Position numbers and translations under genes: made by a program
The notes under the pieces: generated by a model
What the model saw: only the letters and a program-made list of their open reading frames with translations
Database searches by the model: none
Told to the model about the DNA's origin: nothing
Part shown: positions 8,969-17,413 of the stretch, piece by piece
Position numbering within the stretch: the first letter of the stretch is position 1
Layout: the number at the start of each line of letters is the position of its first letter
DNA from: JBDRNE01 sp043812935
GTDB lineage: Bacteria > Omnitrophota > Gorgyraeia > Tantalellales > Tantalellaceae
DNA: 27,794 bases
Direction: 5' to 3'
Assembly: GCA_043812935.1 (NCBI GenBank)
Contig: JBDRLO010000063.1
Span: forward strand, 1-27,794

Positions 8969-11044
8969 TCATTTTGCCTGTTTTATACTAAGTTTAACTC
9001 TGTTTTGATCATCAATGCCAATAACTTTTACTTTCACTTCCTGTCCTTCTTTGACAACTGAACTTACGTCTTTAACGTATTCATTGGACAGTTCCGAAAC
9101 GTGGACAAGCCCTTCTTGTCCCGGCAAAAATTCACAAAAAGCTCCGAAATTCATTATTTTCGTTATTCGAGCGTCATATATTTTTCCGATTTCAGGTTCC
9201 GCGATAATACCTCTAACCCATTCAACGGCTTTATCAAGCGATTCTTTATTGTTTGAAGCAATTTGACACGAACCGTCATCTTCAATATTTATGTCAGCAC
9301 CGGTTTCAGCTATTATTTTCCGGATAACTTTACCACCCGGGCCTATTACATCACGGATTTTATCCTGTTTAACCATAACTGTAACTATGCGCGGCGCGCT
9401 AGCGGCAACTTCTTGCAGTGGTTCCGAAATAGTTTTGTTCATGTGTTCAAGAATCTCAAGCCGCGCTTTTTTCGCGCGAGAAAAAGCTTCTTCAAGGATT
9501 TCATTGCTTATTCCTTTAACCTTAAGATCCATTTGCACAGCAGTTACACCGTCTTTAGTCCCGGCAACTTTAAAATCCATATCCCCGCAATGGTCTTCAG
9601 CACCCGCAATATCAGTAAGGATAATATGTTTATTTCCATCCGTTACCAATCCCATAGCTATCCCGCTCACCGCGTCTGTTACAGGTATTCCGCTTGCCAT
9701 AAACGCTAACGATCCGGCGCAAACTGTTGCCATTGAACTTGACCCGTTTGATTCCAGAATTTCAGAAACAAGCCTTATGGTATATGGAAACTTTTCTTTT
9801 GTCGGTAAAATCGGTTTTAACGCCTTTTCAGCAAGAGCACCATGTCCTATTTCACGGCGGCCGGGACCTCTTAATGGTTTTGTTTCACCTACGCTAAACG
9901 GCGGAAAATTATAATGAAGCATAAACGTTTTCACGCCTTCTCCCATAAGGTTCTCTATTCTTTGCTCATCGGAACTAGTTCCAAGCGTGCTTACCGCAAG
10001 CGCCTGTGTTTCCCCTCTCGTAAAAAGGCCTGAACCATGCGTTAACGGTAAAATGTTTATTTCAGAACTTAATTTACGGATTTGTTCAAACTTACGGCCG
10101 TCAACCCGTTTGCCTTTTTCTAAAATAAATTCCCGTACTATTTCTTTTTCCGCTTTCTCCAAAGCGTTTTTTACTTCCTTTTCTAAATTTTCAATAACTT
10201 CGGCATCTTCTTGCGCGACTAATTCGCTGGTTAAAAGTTCCAAGCTTTCAATGCGTTGTCTTTTTTCCGGCATTTGAAAAATTTCTTTTAATTTATTTCC
10301 CGCTTTTTCTTTTATACGTTTGCACAACTCTACGTTTACTTCACAAAACGCAATATCGTCTCTTTTTTCTTTGCCGGCTTTTTTCTGAAACTCTTTCTGC
10401 GCTTTAATTAAATCCTGCATGGATTTATGCGCGACTTTTATACCTTCAATTACTTTTTCTTCTGCAACTTTATCCGCCCCTGCTTCGAGCATAATGACGC
10501 TCTCTTCATTTGCTACAACAACAAGATCCAGCTGGCTCTCTTCCAATTCCTGCGCCGTCGGGTTAACAACATACTCATCATTAACCAAACCTATTCTCAC
10601 TCCGCCAATAGGTCCGTTAAACGGTATATTCGATATTGTGAGCGCCGCAGAAGCGCCTATGAGTGATAACACATCCGGATCATTTATTCCGTCCGCGGAC
10701 AATACCGTAGCAATAACCTGGACTTCATTTAACATACCTTCAGGAAAAAGCGGACGAATAGGCCGATCTATCATTCTTGATGTCAGTATTTCTTTTTCAG
10801 TAGGCCGTCCTTCGCGTTTAAAAAAACCTCCCGGTATCTTACCTGCGGCAAAAGTCTTTTCTTTATATTCAACGGTTAAAGGGAAAAAACCCATACCTTC
10901 CCTTGCCTGTCGCGAACACACACATGTTACAAGAACCATGGTTCCGCCGCATTGCACTGTTACTGCTGCATCTGCCTGTTTCGCAAGTTTTCCTGTAGAT
11001 ATTATTATTTCTTCTTTTCCAAGTTTTACTTTAATCTCATTCAT
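8969..11044 (-). CDS. pnp: Polyribonucleotide nucleotidyltransferase (PNPase)
   Basis: PNPase degrades RNA from the 3' end using phosphate and can add tails in reverse; it acts alone or in a degradosome. The 691-residue protein has the standard order: first RNase PH domain (about 10-140), helical linker, second RNase PH domain (about 315-540), KH domain (about 550-610, with GPGGKVIRKI) and S1 RNA-binding domain (from 618). The catalytic stretch with EDHCGDMDFKVAGTK is intact. It follows rpsO by 30 bases, the conserved rpsO-pnp pair. The start is ATG with AAAGGGATGG upstream. In other bacteria pnp expression is controlled through its leader RNA by RNase III and PNPase itself; I see no obvious long hairpin in the short gap. 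Confidence 0.97.
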   Translation of the reverse strand: MNEIKVKLGKEEIIISTGKLAKQADAAVTVQCGGTMVLVTCVCSRQAREGMGFFPLTVEYKEKTFAAGKIPGGFFKREGRPTEKEILTSRMIDRPIRPLFPEGMLNEVQVIATVLSADGINDPDVLSLIGASAALTISNIPFNGPIGGVRIGLVNDEYVVNPTAQELEESQLDLVVVANEESVIMLEAGADKVAEEKVIEGIKVAHKSMQDLIKAQKEFQKKAGKEKRDDIAFCEVNVELCKRIKEKAGNKLKEIFQMPEKRQRIESLELLTSELVAQEDAEVIENLEKEVKNALEKAEKEIVREFILEKGKRVDGRKFEQIRKLSSEINILPLTHGSGLFTRGETQALAVSTLGTSSDEQRIENLMGEGVKTFMLHYNFPPFSVGETKPLRGPGRREIGHGALAEKALKPILPTKEKFPYTIRLVSEILESNGSSSMATVCAGSLAFMASGIPVTDAVSGIAMGLVTDGNKHIILTDIAGAEDHCGDMDFKVAGTKDGVTAVQMDLKVKGISNEILEEAFSRAKKARLEILEHMNKTISEPLQEVAASAPRIVTVMVKQDKIRDVIGPGGKVIRKIIAETGADINIEDDGSCQIASNNKESLDKAVEWVRGIIAEPEIGKIYDARITKIMNFGAFCEFLPGQEGLVHVSELSNEYVKDVSSVVKEGQEVKVKVIGIDDQNRVKLSIKQAK

Positions 11045-11074
11045 TTTTTGTTTTCCATCCCTTTAATTTGTCGT

Positions 11075-11344
11075 TTATTTTCGAAGCCCTAACTTTTCAA
11101 GAAGCTCCTTATATTTTTCATTATCCGTTTTTTTCACATAATCTAAAAGGCGCCTTCTCCTATTAACAAGCATTAAAAGCCCGCGCCTGGAATGATGGTC
11201 TTTCTTATGCATCTTAAAATGTTCCGTAAGACTATTTATTCTTTCGGTTAGAAGCGCTATTTGCACTTCTGAAGACCCTGTATCTTTTTCATGCTTTTTA
11301 AAACTAACTATTATTTCTTTCTTTTTTTCTTTAACTATGGACAT
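11075..11344 (-). CDS. rpsO: 30S ribosomal protein S15
   Basis: S15 binds the central domain of 16S rRNA early in small-subunit assembly. The 89-residue length is standard, and the signature GSSEVQIALLTERINSLTEH together with HHSRRGLLMLVNRRRRLLDY is unmistakable. The ATG is preceded by AGGAGG at a spacing of 9 bases, the best ribosome-binding site in this half of the window, as expected for a highly made protein. It is first in the rpsO-pnp unit and has its own promoter about 80 bases upstream. Confidence 0.98.
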   Translation of the reverse strand: MSIVKEKKKEIIVSFKKHEKDTGSSEVQIALLTERINSLTEHFKMHKKDHHSRRGLLMLVNRRRRLLDYVKKTDNEKYKELLEKLGLRK

Positions 11345-11422
11345 TGCCTTTTCCCTCCTGTTTGTGCCCTTTTGCCTGTTTAACTCGTAATTCTTTTCAT
11401 TATCATCACTTAACGACCTGTT

Positions 11423-11451
11423 ATACTACCACATCAAACTGTGTTTGTAAA
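11423..11451 (-). promoter_or_regulatory. Promoter of rpsO-pnp
   Basis: On the minus strand TTTACA (11446-11451) and TAGTAT (11423-11428) are 17 bases apart, and a TG one base upstream of the -10 box makes it an extended -10 promoter. It lies in the 192-base gap between ribF and rpsO, giving a leader of about 70 bases. The same TG-n-TAGTAT box appears at the tRNA-Pro promoter. Confidence 0.6.
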
Positions 11452-11536
11452 TAATAATAAAAACTGAAGATTGAATTACTAACATTTAAATAATATAATT
11501 ATATTTCCTGTTTTCTATACATTGTAACTTCTTCAT

Positions 11537-12511
11537 TTATAAAGGTTTATATTTTAATATCTTTTTGGCAATCATTGGAGAAGCTAATATTTTATTTGAA
11601 CGTTTAATGTCTTTCTCGATTTGGCGTTTCAGTTTTATCTCATTTTTAAACCGTTTTTCCCGTCTTAGCTTTTTTAGAAAAAATATCTCCATTGATTTAT
11701 CATATAAATATCCTTTAAAATCCGTTAAATGCACCTCAATTTGAGGTTCTTTACGCTGTTTTAATTTCCGTCCGTAAAACGTGGGCCTAAATCCTATATT
11801 TAATACTCCGTCAAACAGTTTTCCGTCAATATCGGCTTTTACAGCATAAACACCCGGAGGCGGTATAACTTCCTGGTGCGGGTCAATATTAGCGGTTGGA
11901 ATACCATAGCTTTTTCCTCTCTTATCTCCGCTAACTACGGTTCCCAAAATTGAAACCGGCCGGCGCAATAAGTTTTCAGCTTTCTTAATATTCCCGTCCG
12001 TAATAAGTTTTCTGAGCCAGCTGCTGCTTACAATTTTGCCGCGTTTCTTAACTGGTTTAACAATTTTAACATCAATGCCGCATTCTTCTCCAATGGTTTG
12101 GAAAGAACTAATGTTCCCGCTTTTTCCGTGGCCAAAATGAAAATTATTTCCAACAAAAATTTTTTTCACGTTCATTCCAAGAAGAATCTTTTTTACAAAT
12201 TCTTCCGGGGATAACGACGCTATAAAATCCGTGAACCGTATAATAACAACCGCGTCTAATCCCATTTTTTTTAAAATCAATAACCGATGTTCCAATGACA
12301 TAATCCTGAGAGGAGGTTTTTCCGGATGTAAAATGCTTCTCGGATGCGGTTCAAAAGTTATAATAATTTTATCTCTACCGGGTTCCCGTAAATTCAATAC
12401 TTTTTTTATAACCCTTTTATGTCCAAGGTGAATCCCGTCAAATATGCCTATAGCCGCAACCGGATCCTTTAGTTTTTTCTGTAAATTTTTATATCCGTAT
12501 AACACTTTCAT
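11537..12511 (-). CDS. ribF: Bifunctional riboflavin kinase / FAD synthetase
   Basis: RibF turns riboflavin into FMN and then FAD. The 324-residue protein has the N-terminal nucleotidyltransferase (FMN adenylyltransferase) domain with GIFDGIHLGHKRVI at 22-35, TFEPHPRSIL near 52-61 and SSSWLRKLI near 162-170. The C-terminal riboflavin-kinase domain carries GIPTANID at 203-210, PPPGVYAV and LNIGFRPTF. Its ATG lies 23 bases inside the 3' end of truB with AAGGAG 7 bases upstream, so it is translationally linked to truB. It is not under the FMN riboswitch seen elsewhere in the window. The truB-ribF-rpsO-pnp order is common in bacteria. Confidence 0.95.
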   Translation of the reverse strand: MKVLYGYKNLQKKLKDPVAAIGIFDGIHLGHKRVIKKVLNLREPGRDKIIITFEPHPRSILHPEKPPLRIMSLEHRLLILKKMGLDAVVIIRFTDFIASLSPEEFVKKILLGMNVKKIFVGNNFHFGHGKSGNISSFQTIGEECGIDVKIVKPVKKRGKIVSSSWLRKLITDGNIKKAENLLRRPVSILGTVVSGDKRGKSYGIPTANIDPHQEVIPPPGVYAVKADIDGKLFDGVLNIGFRPTFYGRKLKQRKEPQIEVHLTDFKGYLYDKSMEIFFLKKLRREKRFKNEIKLKRQIEKDIKRSNKILASPMIAKKILKYKPL

Positions 12512-13175
12512 AAAAAGTCTCCTTATCCATCGTTAAAAGATTTGCTACTTTAACTGAATTTTTCAATGAAAAAGAACCTGATCTTGTCCGGCGCAGTTCC
12601 GTCAAATGCGCTCCGCATCCCAACTCCTCGCCGATATCATCAGCTATTTGCCGCACATAGGTACCTTTACTGCATTCCATCCGGAAACTAACCAACGGAA
12701 TATCTATATTTGTTATTTCAATCCGGTTAATAAAAATTTTACGCGCCGGGCGATCAACTTCTATTCCCTTCCGCGCAAGTTTATACAATTTTTTACCATT
12801 TATTTTTTTTGCTGAAACCATGGGAGGCACTTGCTCTATCTCTCCCGTAAATCTGAACACTGCCGCTTTAATATCTTCCGGCGTTACGTTCACATCCCGG
12901 ACATTAATAATTTTTCCGTCGCAATCCGCACTATCGGTTTTTTCTCCAAGCTTAATCTGCGCGGTGTATTCTTTGTCCTCATTCAGAAACTGATTCGAAA
13001 GTTTTGTAGCTTTTCCTAACAGAACCACTAAAACTCCCGTAGCGTTAGGATCAAGCGTTCCGGCGTGGCCGACTTTTTTTATTCCGAATTTCTTTCTGAT
13101 TTTTGCCACAACATCATGGCTGGTCATGCCCTTTTCCTTATCAACTACTATTATTCCGGCAAGCTCAACGTTCAT
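12489..13175 (-). CDS. truB: tRNA pseudouridine-55 synthase
   Basis: TruB converts uridine 55 in the T-loop of tRNAs to pseudouridine. The catalytic motif GHAGTLDPNATGVLV puts the nucleophile at Asp42. The second conserved region, CSKGTYVRQIADDIGEELG, is near 170-190. At 228 residues it is short: it ends soon after the catalytic domain and lacks the C-terminal RNA-binding extension (PUA-like) of longer family members, which is common and not a sign of damage. The ATG overlaps the stop of the DHH gene in an ATGA arrangement (13172-13175), and its 3' end overlaps ribF. Confidence 0.95.
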   Translation of the reverse strand: MNVELAGIIVVDKEKGMTSHDVVAKIRKKFGIKKVGHAGTLDPNATGVLVVLLGKATKLSNQFLNEDKEYTAQIKLGEKTDSADCDGKIINVRDVNVTPEDIKAAVFRFTGEIEQVPPMVSAKKINGKKLYKLARKGIEVDRPARKIFINRIEITNIDIPLVSFRMECSKGTYVRQIADDIGEELGCGAHLTELRRTRSGSFSLKNSVKVANLLTMDKETFYESVIRI

Positions 13176-14146
13176 GATCCCAATGCCTTTATTGATTCTT
13201 CTAAAATCCTTTTACGCGCTTCCTCCAATACATAATTCAAAATACAGCCTGAAGCCTGCGCGTGCCCGCCTCCGCCAAATTTGGATGCTAACATATTTAC
13301 GTCAACTTTTCCTTTTGACCTGAAACTTACATTTATTTTTTCCGGCACACTGTTTTCCTTTAAAAACACCGCTATCTCAACGCCTTTTAATGAACGCGGA
13401 AAATTAATAAATTCATCAGTGGAAATTTCTTCGACTCCTTCTTCTTCATACATTTTCTGCGTAAGAGTCATAAAAGCTATTCGTCCCCCTGCTTCTAACC
13501 TGATGTCTGCCAGGGCTCTCCCAAGAAGCCGGATATCTGAAATTGATTTGTTTTCAAAAATTTTGCCGTGCATCTCTTTGGGGTTTACACCCGCGGCGAT
13601 CAATTCTCCGGCAACTTTATGGGTTTCATTCGATGTATTGTTATAATTAAACATCCCTGTATCAGTAACTATTGCCGTATAAATTGCCTCGATAACTTCT
13701 TTGTTAAAACTGATTTGCATTTCTTTAAACAAGTAAAAAACCATTTCCCCGACGGAACTAACGCTGGATTCCACCCAATTGACATCTCCAAAAAACTCAT
13801 TACTCACATGATGGTCAATGTTAATAATTGTACCGCAGTCTAAAATATTTTTTGAAACACTGCCAGCCCGCTCTTTTACCGGACAGTCCAAGACCACAAT
13901 TGTTTCCGGAATAAAATCTTCCGGAATGTCATTGAGAATAACTTCGGCACCTGCAAGGAATTTCAAATTATCAGGGACTCTATCATGATTAACAATAAGC
14001 GCTTTCTTTTTCAGGCTTTTCAGTAAATAATAAACCGCTATCTGACTGCCGATCGAATCGCCTTCAGGGTTAACATGCGCTGTTATTAAAAAATTGTCAT
14101 TATTTCTTAATGCTTCTATAGTTTGTTTTATACAGTCTCTATCCAT
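13172..14146 (-). CDS. nrnA: DHH/DHHA1 phosphoesterase, NrnA-type oligoribonuclease / pAp phosphatase
   Basis: NrnA-type proteins degrade very short RNAs and dephosphorylate 3'-phosphoadenosine 5'-phosphate. The 324-residue protein has the DHH domain with metal ligands in HVNPEGDS (24-31), Asp87 in VVLDCP, and DHH at 111-113. The first aspartate of the usual HxNPDGD is Glu here, a substitution I believe occurs in the family. The C-terminal DHHA1 domain has the substrate-binding FGGGGHAQASG. It sits between rbfA (2 bases away) and truB (overlapping), the standard rbfA-nrnA-truB arrangement. The symbol is given by family and context. Confidence 0.92.
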   Translation of the reverse strand: MDRDCIKQTIEALRNNDNFLITAHVNPEGDSIGSQIAVYYLLKSLKKKALIVNHDRVPDNLKFLAGAEVILNDIPEDFIPETIVVLDCPVKERAGSVSKNILDCGTIINIDHHVSNEFFGDVNWVESSVSSVGEMVFYLFKEMQISFNKEVIEAIYTAIVTDTGMFNYNNTSNETHKVAGELIAAGVNPKEMHGKIFENKSISDIRLLGRALADIRLEAGGRIAFMTLTQKMYEEEGVEEISTDEFINFPRSLKGVEIAVFLKENSVPEKINVSFRSKGKVDVNMLASKFGGGGHAQASGCILNYVLEEARKRILEESIKALGS

Positions 14147-14148
14147 TA

Positions 14149-14535
14149 CTAGTATCCTTCCTCTTCTCTCGCTCTCGTTTCGTTTTCCAAACGCTCTTTT
14201 TCAAGTATTTTAAATATTTCATCAACATCAGTACGTCCTTTTTTCTTTTCAATATCTTCACGAAACGACAATTTGGGAATAAATTTTATAGACATTCTTT
14301 TTGCCAATTCCCCTCTGACAAAACTCGCCGCGGCTTTAAGACCTTTAAGTACCTCATGTTTATCCGCCATTTCATCAAGCAAAGTATAAAAAACTTTTGC
14401 CAGCCTGAGATCTTTGGTTACGTCAACCCGCGTAATTGTAACATAACCTATTCTCGGGTCACTGATCTCTTCCTGCAAAATAACGGAAATATGCCGCTTT
14501 ATCGTCTCTGAAACTTTATCCATCCGCCCGCTCAT
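14149..14535 (-). CDS. rbfA: Ribosome-binding factor A
   Basis: RbfA helps the late maturation of the 30S subunit and 5' processing of 16S rRNA. The 128-residue protein shows the KH-like fold signature: VSETIKRHISVILQEEISDP, then YVTITRVDVTKDLRLAKVFY and the LSFREDIEKK end region. A short charged tail follows. The ATG has GGAG 9 bases upstream. It lies 28 bases after the large DHH-CBS-CCA gene and 2 bases before nrnA. In many bacteria nusA-infB precedes rbfA; here the large gene occupies that place. Confidence 0.95.
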   Translation of the reverse strand: MSGRMDKVSETIKRHISVILQEEISDPRIGYVTITRVDVTKDLRLAKVFYTLLDEMADKHEVLKGLKAAASFVRGELAKRMSIKFIPKLSFREDIEKKKGRTDVDEIFKILEKERLENETRAREEEGY

Positions 14536-14563
14536 ATTGTTCTACTCCTATCCTCCTGATTCA

Positions 14564-17227
14564 TTATTTTCTACCGCCGCGGGTAATCTCTTTTAAACAG
14601 TTCAGTTCATCCTTTTTTGATACAATCCGCCCGTCAAGTTTTTCAAATAAAATTTGTCTCAATATTTTTTTGTAACGCGGACCGGGAACCAAACCTTCCT
14701 GTTTTATGTCATGCCCCTTTATCTTTAACCGCATATTCTGATACTCGGTCAAATAACGTTTAATACGTTTCACCGCGGAATTTCCACCAATCTCTGCCAT
14801 TAAACAAAGAAGAGCTTCTTCTGAAACGGTTTCCAGCAAACTATAAATTGCGCTTGGCCGCATTTTTCTTTTGGATAAAATCTCTTTTTTAATCTTACCG
14901 GCTTCAGACTTATACTGCCTGATCTTATTGCTGTCATTGCGCGTAAAAACAAATTTCTTTAAAACCTCATCTGTCTGTTTCATGTCAAGGTTATCAAGCA
15001 TAATCATAAAATTCATCAGCCAAACACTGAGCAAACTTTTTTTCGGCTGAAGGGCATTATACCATTTTACATGTTTTCGTAAATTGTCAAACGTCTTTTT
15101 TTTTGCATTATTAAGCTCAAGCCGGGGATGTATGAAACGCAGTTCATGCAGCTGTCTCATTCGAAAAACGGCTTTCTCAGGTTTTTCCTCTTTCAGGATC
15201 AGTATAAGTTCATCCCTTATCCTCTGATTTTCGGTGCGCCAAAACATCTCCTGCTTTACAGCGTGCGTAATAAGATATTCCGTATGTTTTTCTATTGAAA
15301 ACTTAAACCGCTGTTCAAATCTTACTGCCCTAAAAATACGGGTTGGGTCATCGATAAAACTTTTATCATGCAAAACCCGTATAATTCCTTTTTTCAGATC
15401 ATACAATCCGTTAAAAAAATCTATAAATACTCCAAACTTCTTTTTGTTTATATTGATTGCCATTGCGTTCAGGGTAAAATCCCGACGATACAAATCATCT
15501 TTTAAAGAACTAAACTCAACCGTCGGCAATGCCGCTGGTTTTTCGTATTTTTCTTTGCGGGCTGAGGCAATATCAATTTTAAACTTCTTGTCAGCATGAA
15601 GCGCGGGACCCAGCCAAACCGGCCAATCTTTCACAATAGTAGCCGTTCCAAACTTTTTATGAACCACTACTCGCCCTTTTATCTTATCTGCAAAAATCTT
15701 TGCAAACTGTATAGCGTCACCTTCTATTACAACATCAAGATCATAGTTTTTTTCTCCAAGCAAAAGATCACGCACTAATCCGCCGACAAGAAAGATATTA
15801 ACATCCAGTTTATCAGCCTGCGCCCCAATATTTTTTATTAAACGCATAAGTTTTTCGGGAAAAAACCTTTTCATTTCATCTAAATAGTTCGTTCTTGTTA
15901 TACATTTATTAGATGAACTCACTGAGAATAACGCGCTATGCACTTTTTTTAATACATCCGTCCTGGAAACTACCCCTACTAGTTTATTCTTCGTTACAAT
16001 CGCGATTAAACCCGCAGCCGAACCTTTACTGTTTAAAAGCTGCTGTAACTCATATAAAGGCGTTTCCGGAGAAACAATGTTTATTACCGTTGACATATAC
16101 CCCTTTATGCGGGAATGTCCCATCCCTTGTTTTATTGCTTTTTTCAAGTTTTCCATGACCACAATCCCAACAAGCTGCGACTCGTCATTAAAAACCGGCA
16201 TTCCGGGGCATTTAAAACTTTTCAGTTTTTCCAAAACATCTTCTACCCGCTCTTCCTGCGAAACGGTTTTTACCGGAGAACTCATAATATCACCGGCATA
16301 TACATCAGGATGCACTGTTCGCTCCAGAATGGCGATAATATCGTCTTTTATCTGTTTTGGGGTTTTCCCCTCTATTCTAGCGCTTGCCGCGCCTGCATGC
16401 CCTCCCCCGCCAAAACAACCAAACATTTTATTAACATCAACCACTTCCGTCCGGCTTCGGCCAAGCAGTTTGACTTTGTTGCCCTGCGCAAACATGACAA
16501 AAAGTACAGGATAATTCTCAACCTCCTGCAGTTTATGCACAACCGTTCCCATCTCACCATCAAAATCCAGTGCATTAACACCCGCAAAAGCAACGTCAAC
16601 ACCATTAATGTTTACTGCTTCTATCGATTCTAATAAACCAATTAAAGCTGACAATTCATCATGTGAAAGTTCCCTGTTCAGATATGAAGAAACAACTTTC
16701 AGGTTCGCTTTCTGCTCCAATAGTCTGCCTACCATATCAACATCTAATTTCGTGGTTGCAGAATATGACAGAAACCCTGTTTCTTCATATATACCAAGCA
16801 GCATAAGAGTAGCTTCAAGCGGAGTTAACTTTAACTTCCGTTTTTTCGATAAGATTTCAAGAACAATTGAAACAGTTGCCCCTACTTTTTTAAAAACATC
16901 TTTATCAGCTTTTATGTCAAACCGTGTCCGCGGATGGTGATCATAAATATGAATTTTCAAATTTTTTTTATTTAAAATCCCTGCCGCATCGCCAATTCTG
17001 GATTTATGCCGGTTATCCACAATGATAAGCCGCGTTACATCATCCATCCGGCATGTTTTTTCTGATTCAATTGTAATTTTATCTTTAATTAAAGCCAAAA
17101 AATTCCGGACAGCCTTTTCCTGAGACCCCGGGAGCAAAAGCCGCGCTTTTGGATAAAGCTTACTAGCGGCAACCAATGAACTTAACGCGTCAAAATCAGC
17201 ATTTTTATGCGTTACAATCAAATCCAT
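14564..17227 (-). CDS. DHH-CBS-CBS-tRNA nucleotidyltransferase fusion (CCA- or A-adding enzyme)
   Basis: This 887-residue protein joins three modules. Residues 1-300 are a DHH/DHHA1 phosphoesterase, with THKNADFDALSS at 6-17, YDHHPR at 95-100 and GGGGHAGAA at 273-281. Residues about 312-432 are two CBS domains, which usually bind adenine nucleotides. Residues about 472-887 are a class II nucleotidyltransferase of the poly(A) polymerase/CCA-adding family, with FLVGGLVRDLL at 479-489, catalytic DLD at 497-499, RRDFTLNAMA at 581-590 and DPTRIFRAVRF at 627-637. Similar fusions occur in Aquifex and other deep lineages, where CC- and A-addition can be split between two enzymes. I cannot tell which activity this one has. 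GAGGA lies just upstream of the ATG. It heads the RNA-maturation string ending at ribF. Confidence 0.93.
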   Translation of the reverse strand: MDLIVTHKNADFDALSSLVAASKLYPKARLLLPGSQEKAVRNFLALIKDKITIESEKTCRMDDVTRLIIVDNRHKSRIGDAAGILNKKNLKIHIYDHHPRTRFDIKADKDVFKKVGATVSIVLEILSKKRKLKLTPLEATLMLLGIYEETGFLSYSATTKLDVDMVGRLLEQKANLKVVSSYLNRELSHDELSALIGLLESIEAVNINGVDVAFAGVNALDFDGEMGTVVHKLQEVENYPVLFVMFAQGNKVKLLGRSRTEVVDVNKMFGCFGGGGHAGAASARIEGKTPKQIKDDIIAILERTVHPDVYAGDIMSSPVKTVSQEERVEDVLEKLKSFKCPGMPVFNDESQLVGIVVMENLKKAIKQGMGHSRIKGYMSTVINIVSPETPLYELQQLLNSKGSAAGLIAIVTKNKLVGVVSRTDVLKKVHSALFSVSSSNKCITRTNYLDEMKRFFPEKLMRLIKNIGAQADKLDVNIFLVGGLVRDLLLGEKNYDLDVVIEGDAIQFAKIFADKIKGRVVVHKKFGTATIVKDWPVWLGPALHADKKFKIDIASARKEKYEKPAALPTVEFSSLKDDLYRRDFTLNAMAININKKKFGVFIDFFNGLYDLKKGIIRVLHDKSFIDDPTRIFRAVRFEQRFKFSIEKHTEYLITHAVKQEMFWRTENQRIRDELILILKEEKPEKAVFRMRQLHELRFIHPRLELNNAKKKTFDNLRKHVKWYNALQPKKSLLSVWLMNFMIMLDNLDMKQTDEVLKKFVFTRNDSNKIRQYKSEAGKIKKEILSKRKMRPSAIYSLLETVSEEALLCLMAEIGGNSAVKRIKRYLTEYQNMRLKIKGHDIKQEGLVPGPRYKKILRQILFEKLDGRIVSKKDELNCLKEITRGGRK

Positions 17228-17277
17228 ATTGTTCCTCAGTAATTAGTATGTCGTATATCGGATATATTTAACATACC

Positions 17278-17413
17278 GGATAGGCACGGGGGCCATGTAC
17301 CACACAGGGTACATAGCAAGGCCTGTCCCTACATCAATAAACCGGCTAACTGGCTAACCGACCAACCGGACAACTGGCAAACCGGCTAACGGGCTAACCG
17401 GCAAACCGACTCA
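17278..17413 (+). repeat. Composite dispersed repeat, copy A (hairpin plus 8-base array)
   Basis: The first part, about 17278-17330, is an imperfect palindrome: CATGTACC (17294-17301) faces GGTACAT (17308-17314), within an outer GGATAGGC / GCCTGTCC pair. After CTACATCAATAAA comes an array of nine 8-base units from 17342 to 17413 (CCGGCTAA, CTGGCTAA, CCGACCAA, CCGGACAA, CTGGCAAA, CCGGCTAA and so on). The last unit contains the stop codon of the recombinase gene. Copies B and C share the same order of parts. Confidence 0.85.

Noticed and set aside
9263..9914. Long plus-strand frames opposite pnp
   Set aside because: They are antisense to a fully intact pnp gene, have no ribosome-binding site or family motifs, and reflect the codon bias of the real gene.
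11492..11505. AATATAATTATATT palindrome between ribF and rpsO as a terminator or operator
   Set aside because: It consists only of A and T in AT-rich intergenic DNA, has no T tract in the right place and no GC core, so chance explains it.
16077..16633. Plus-strand frames opposite the DHH-CBS-CCA gene
   Set aside because: Antisense to an intact 887-residue protein with all catalytic motifs; no independent support.
17342..17413. Regularly spaced repeats considered as a CRISPR array
   Set aside because: The units are 8 bases long, directly abutting and degenerate, with no spacers between them and no cas genes nearby.
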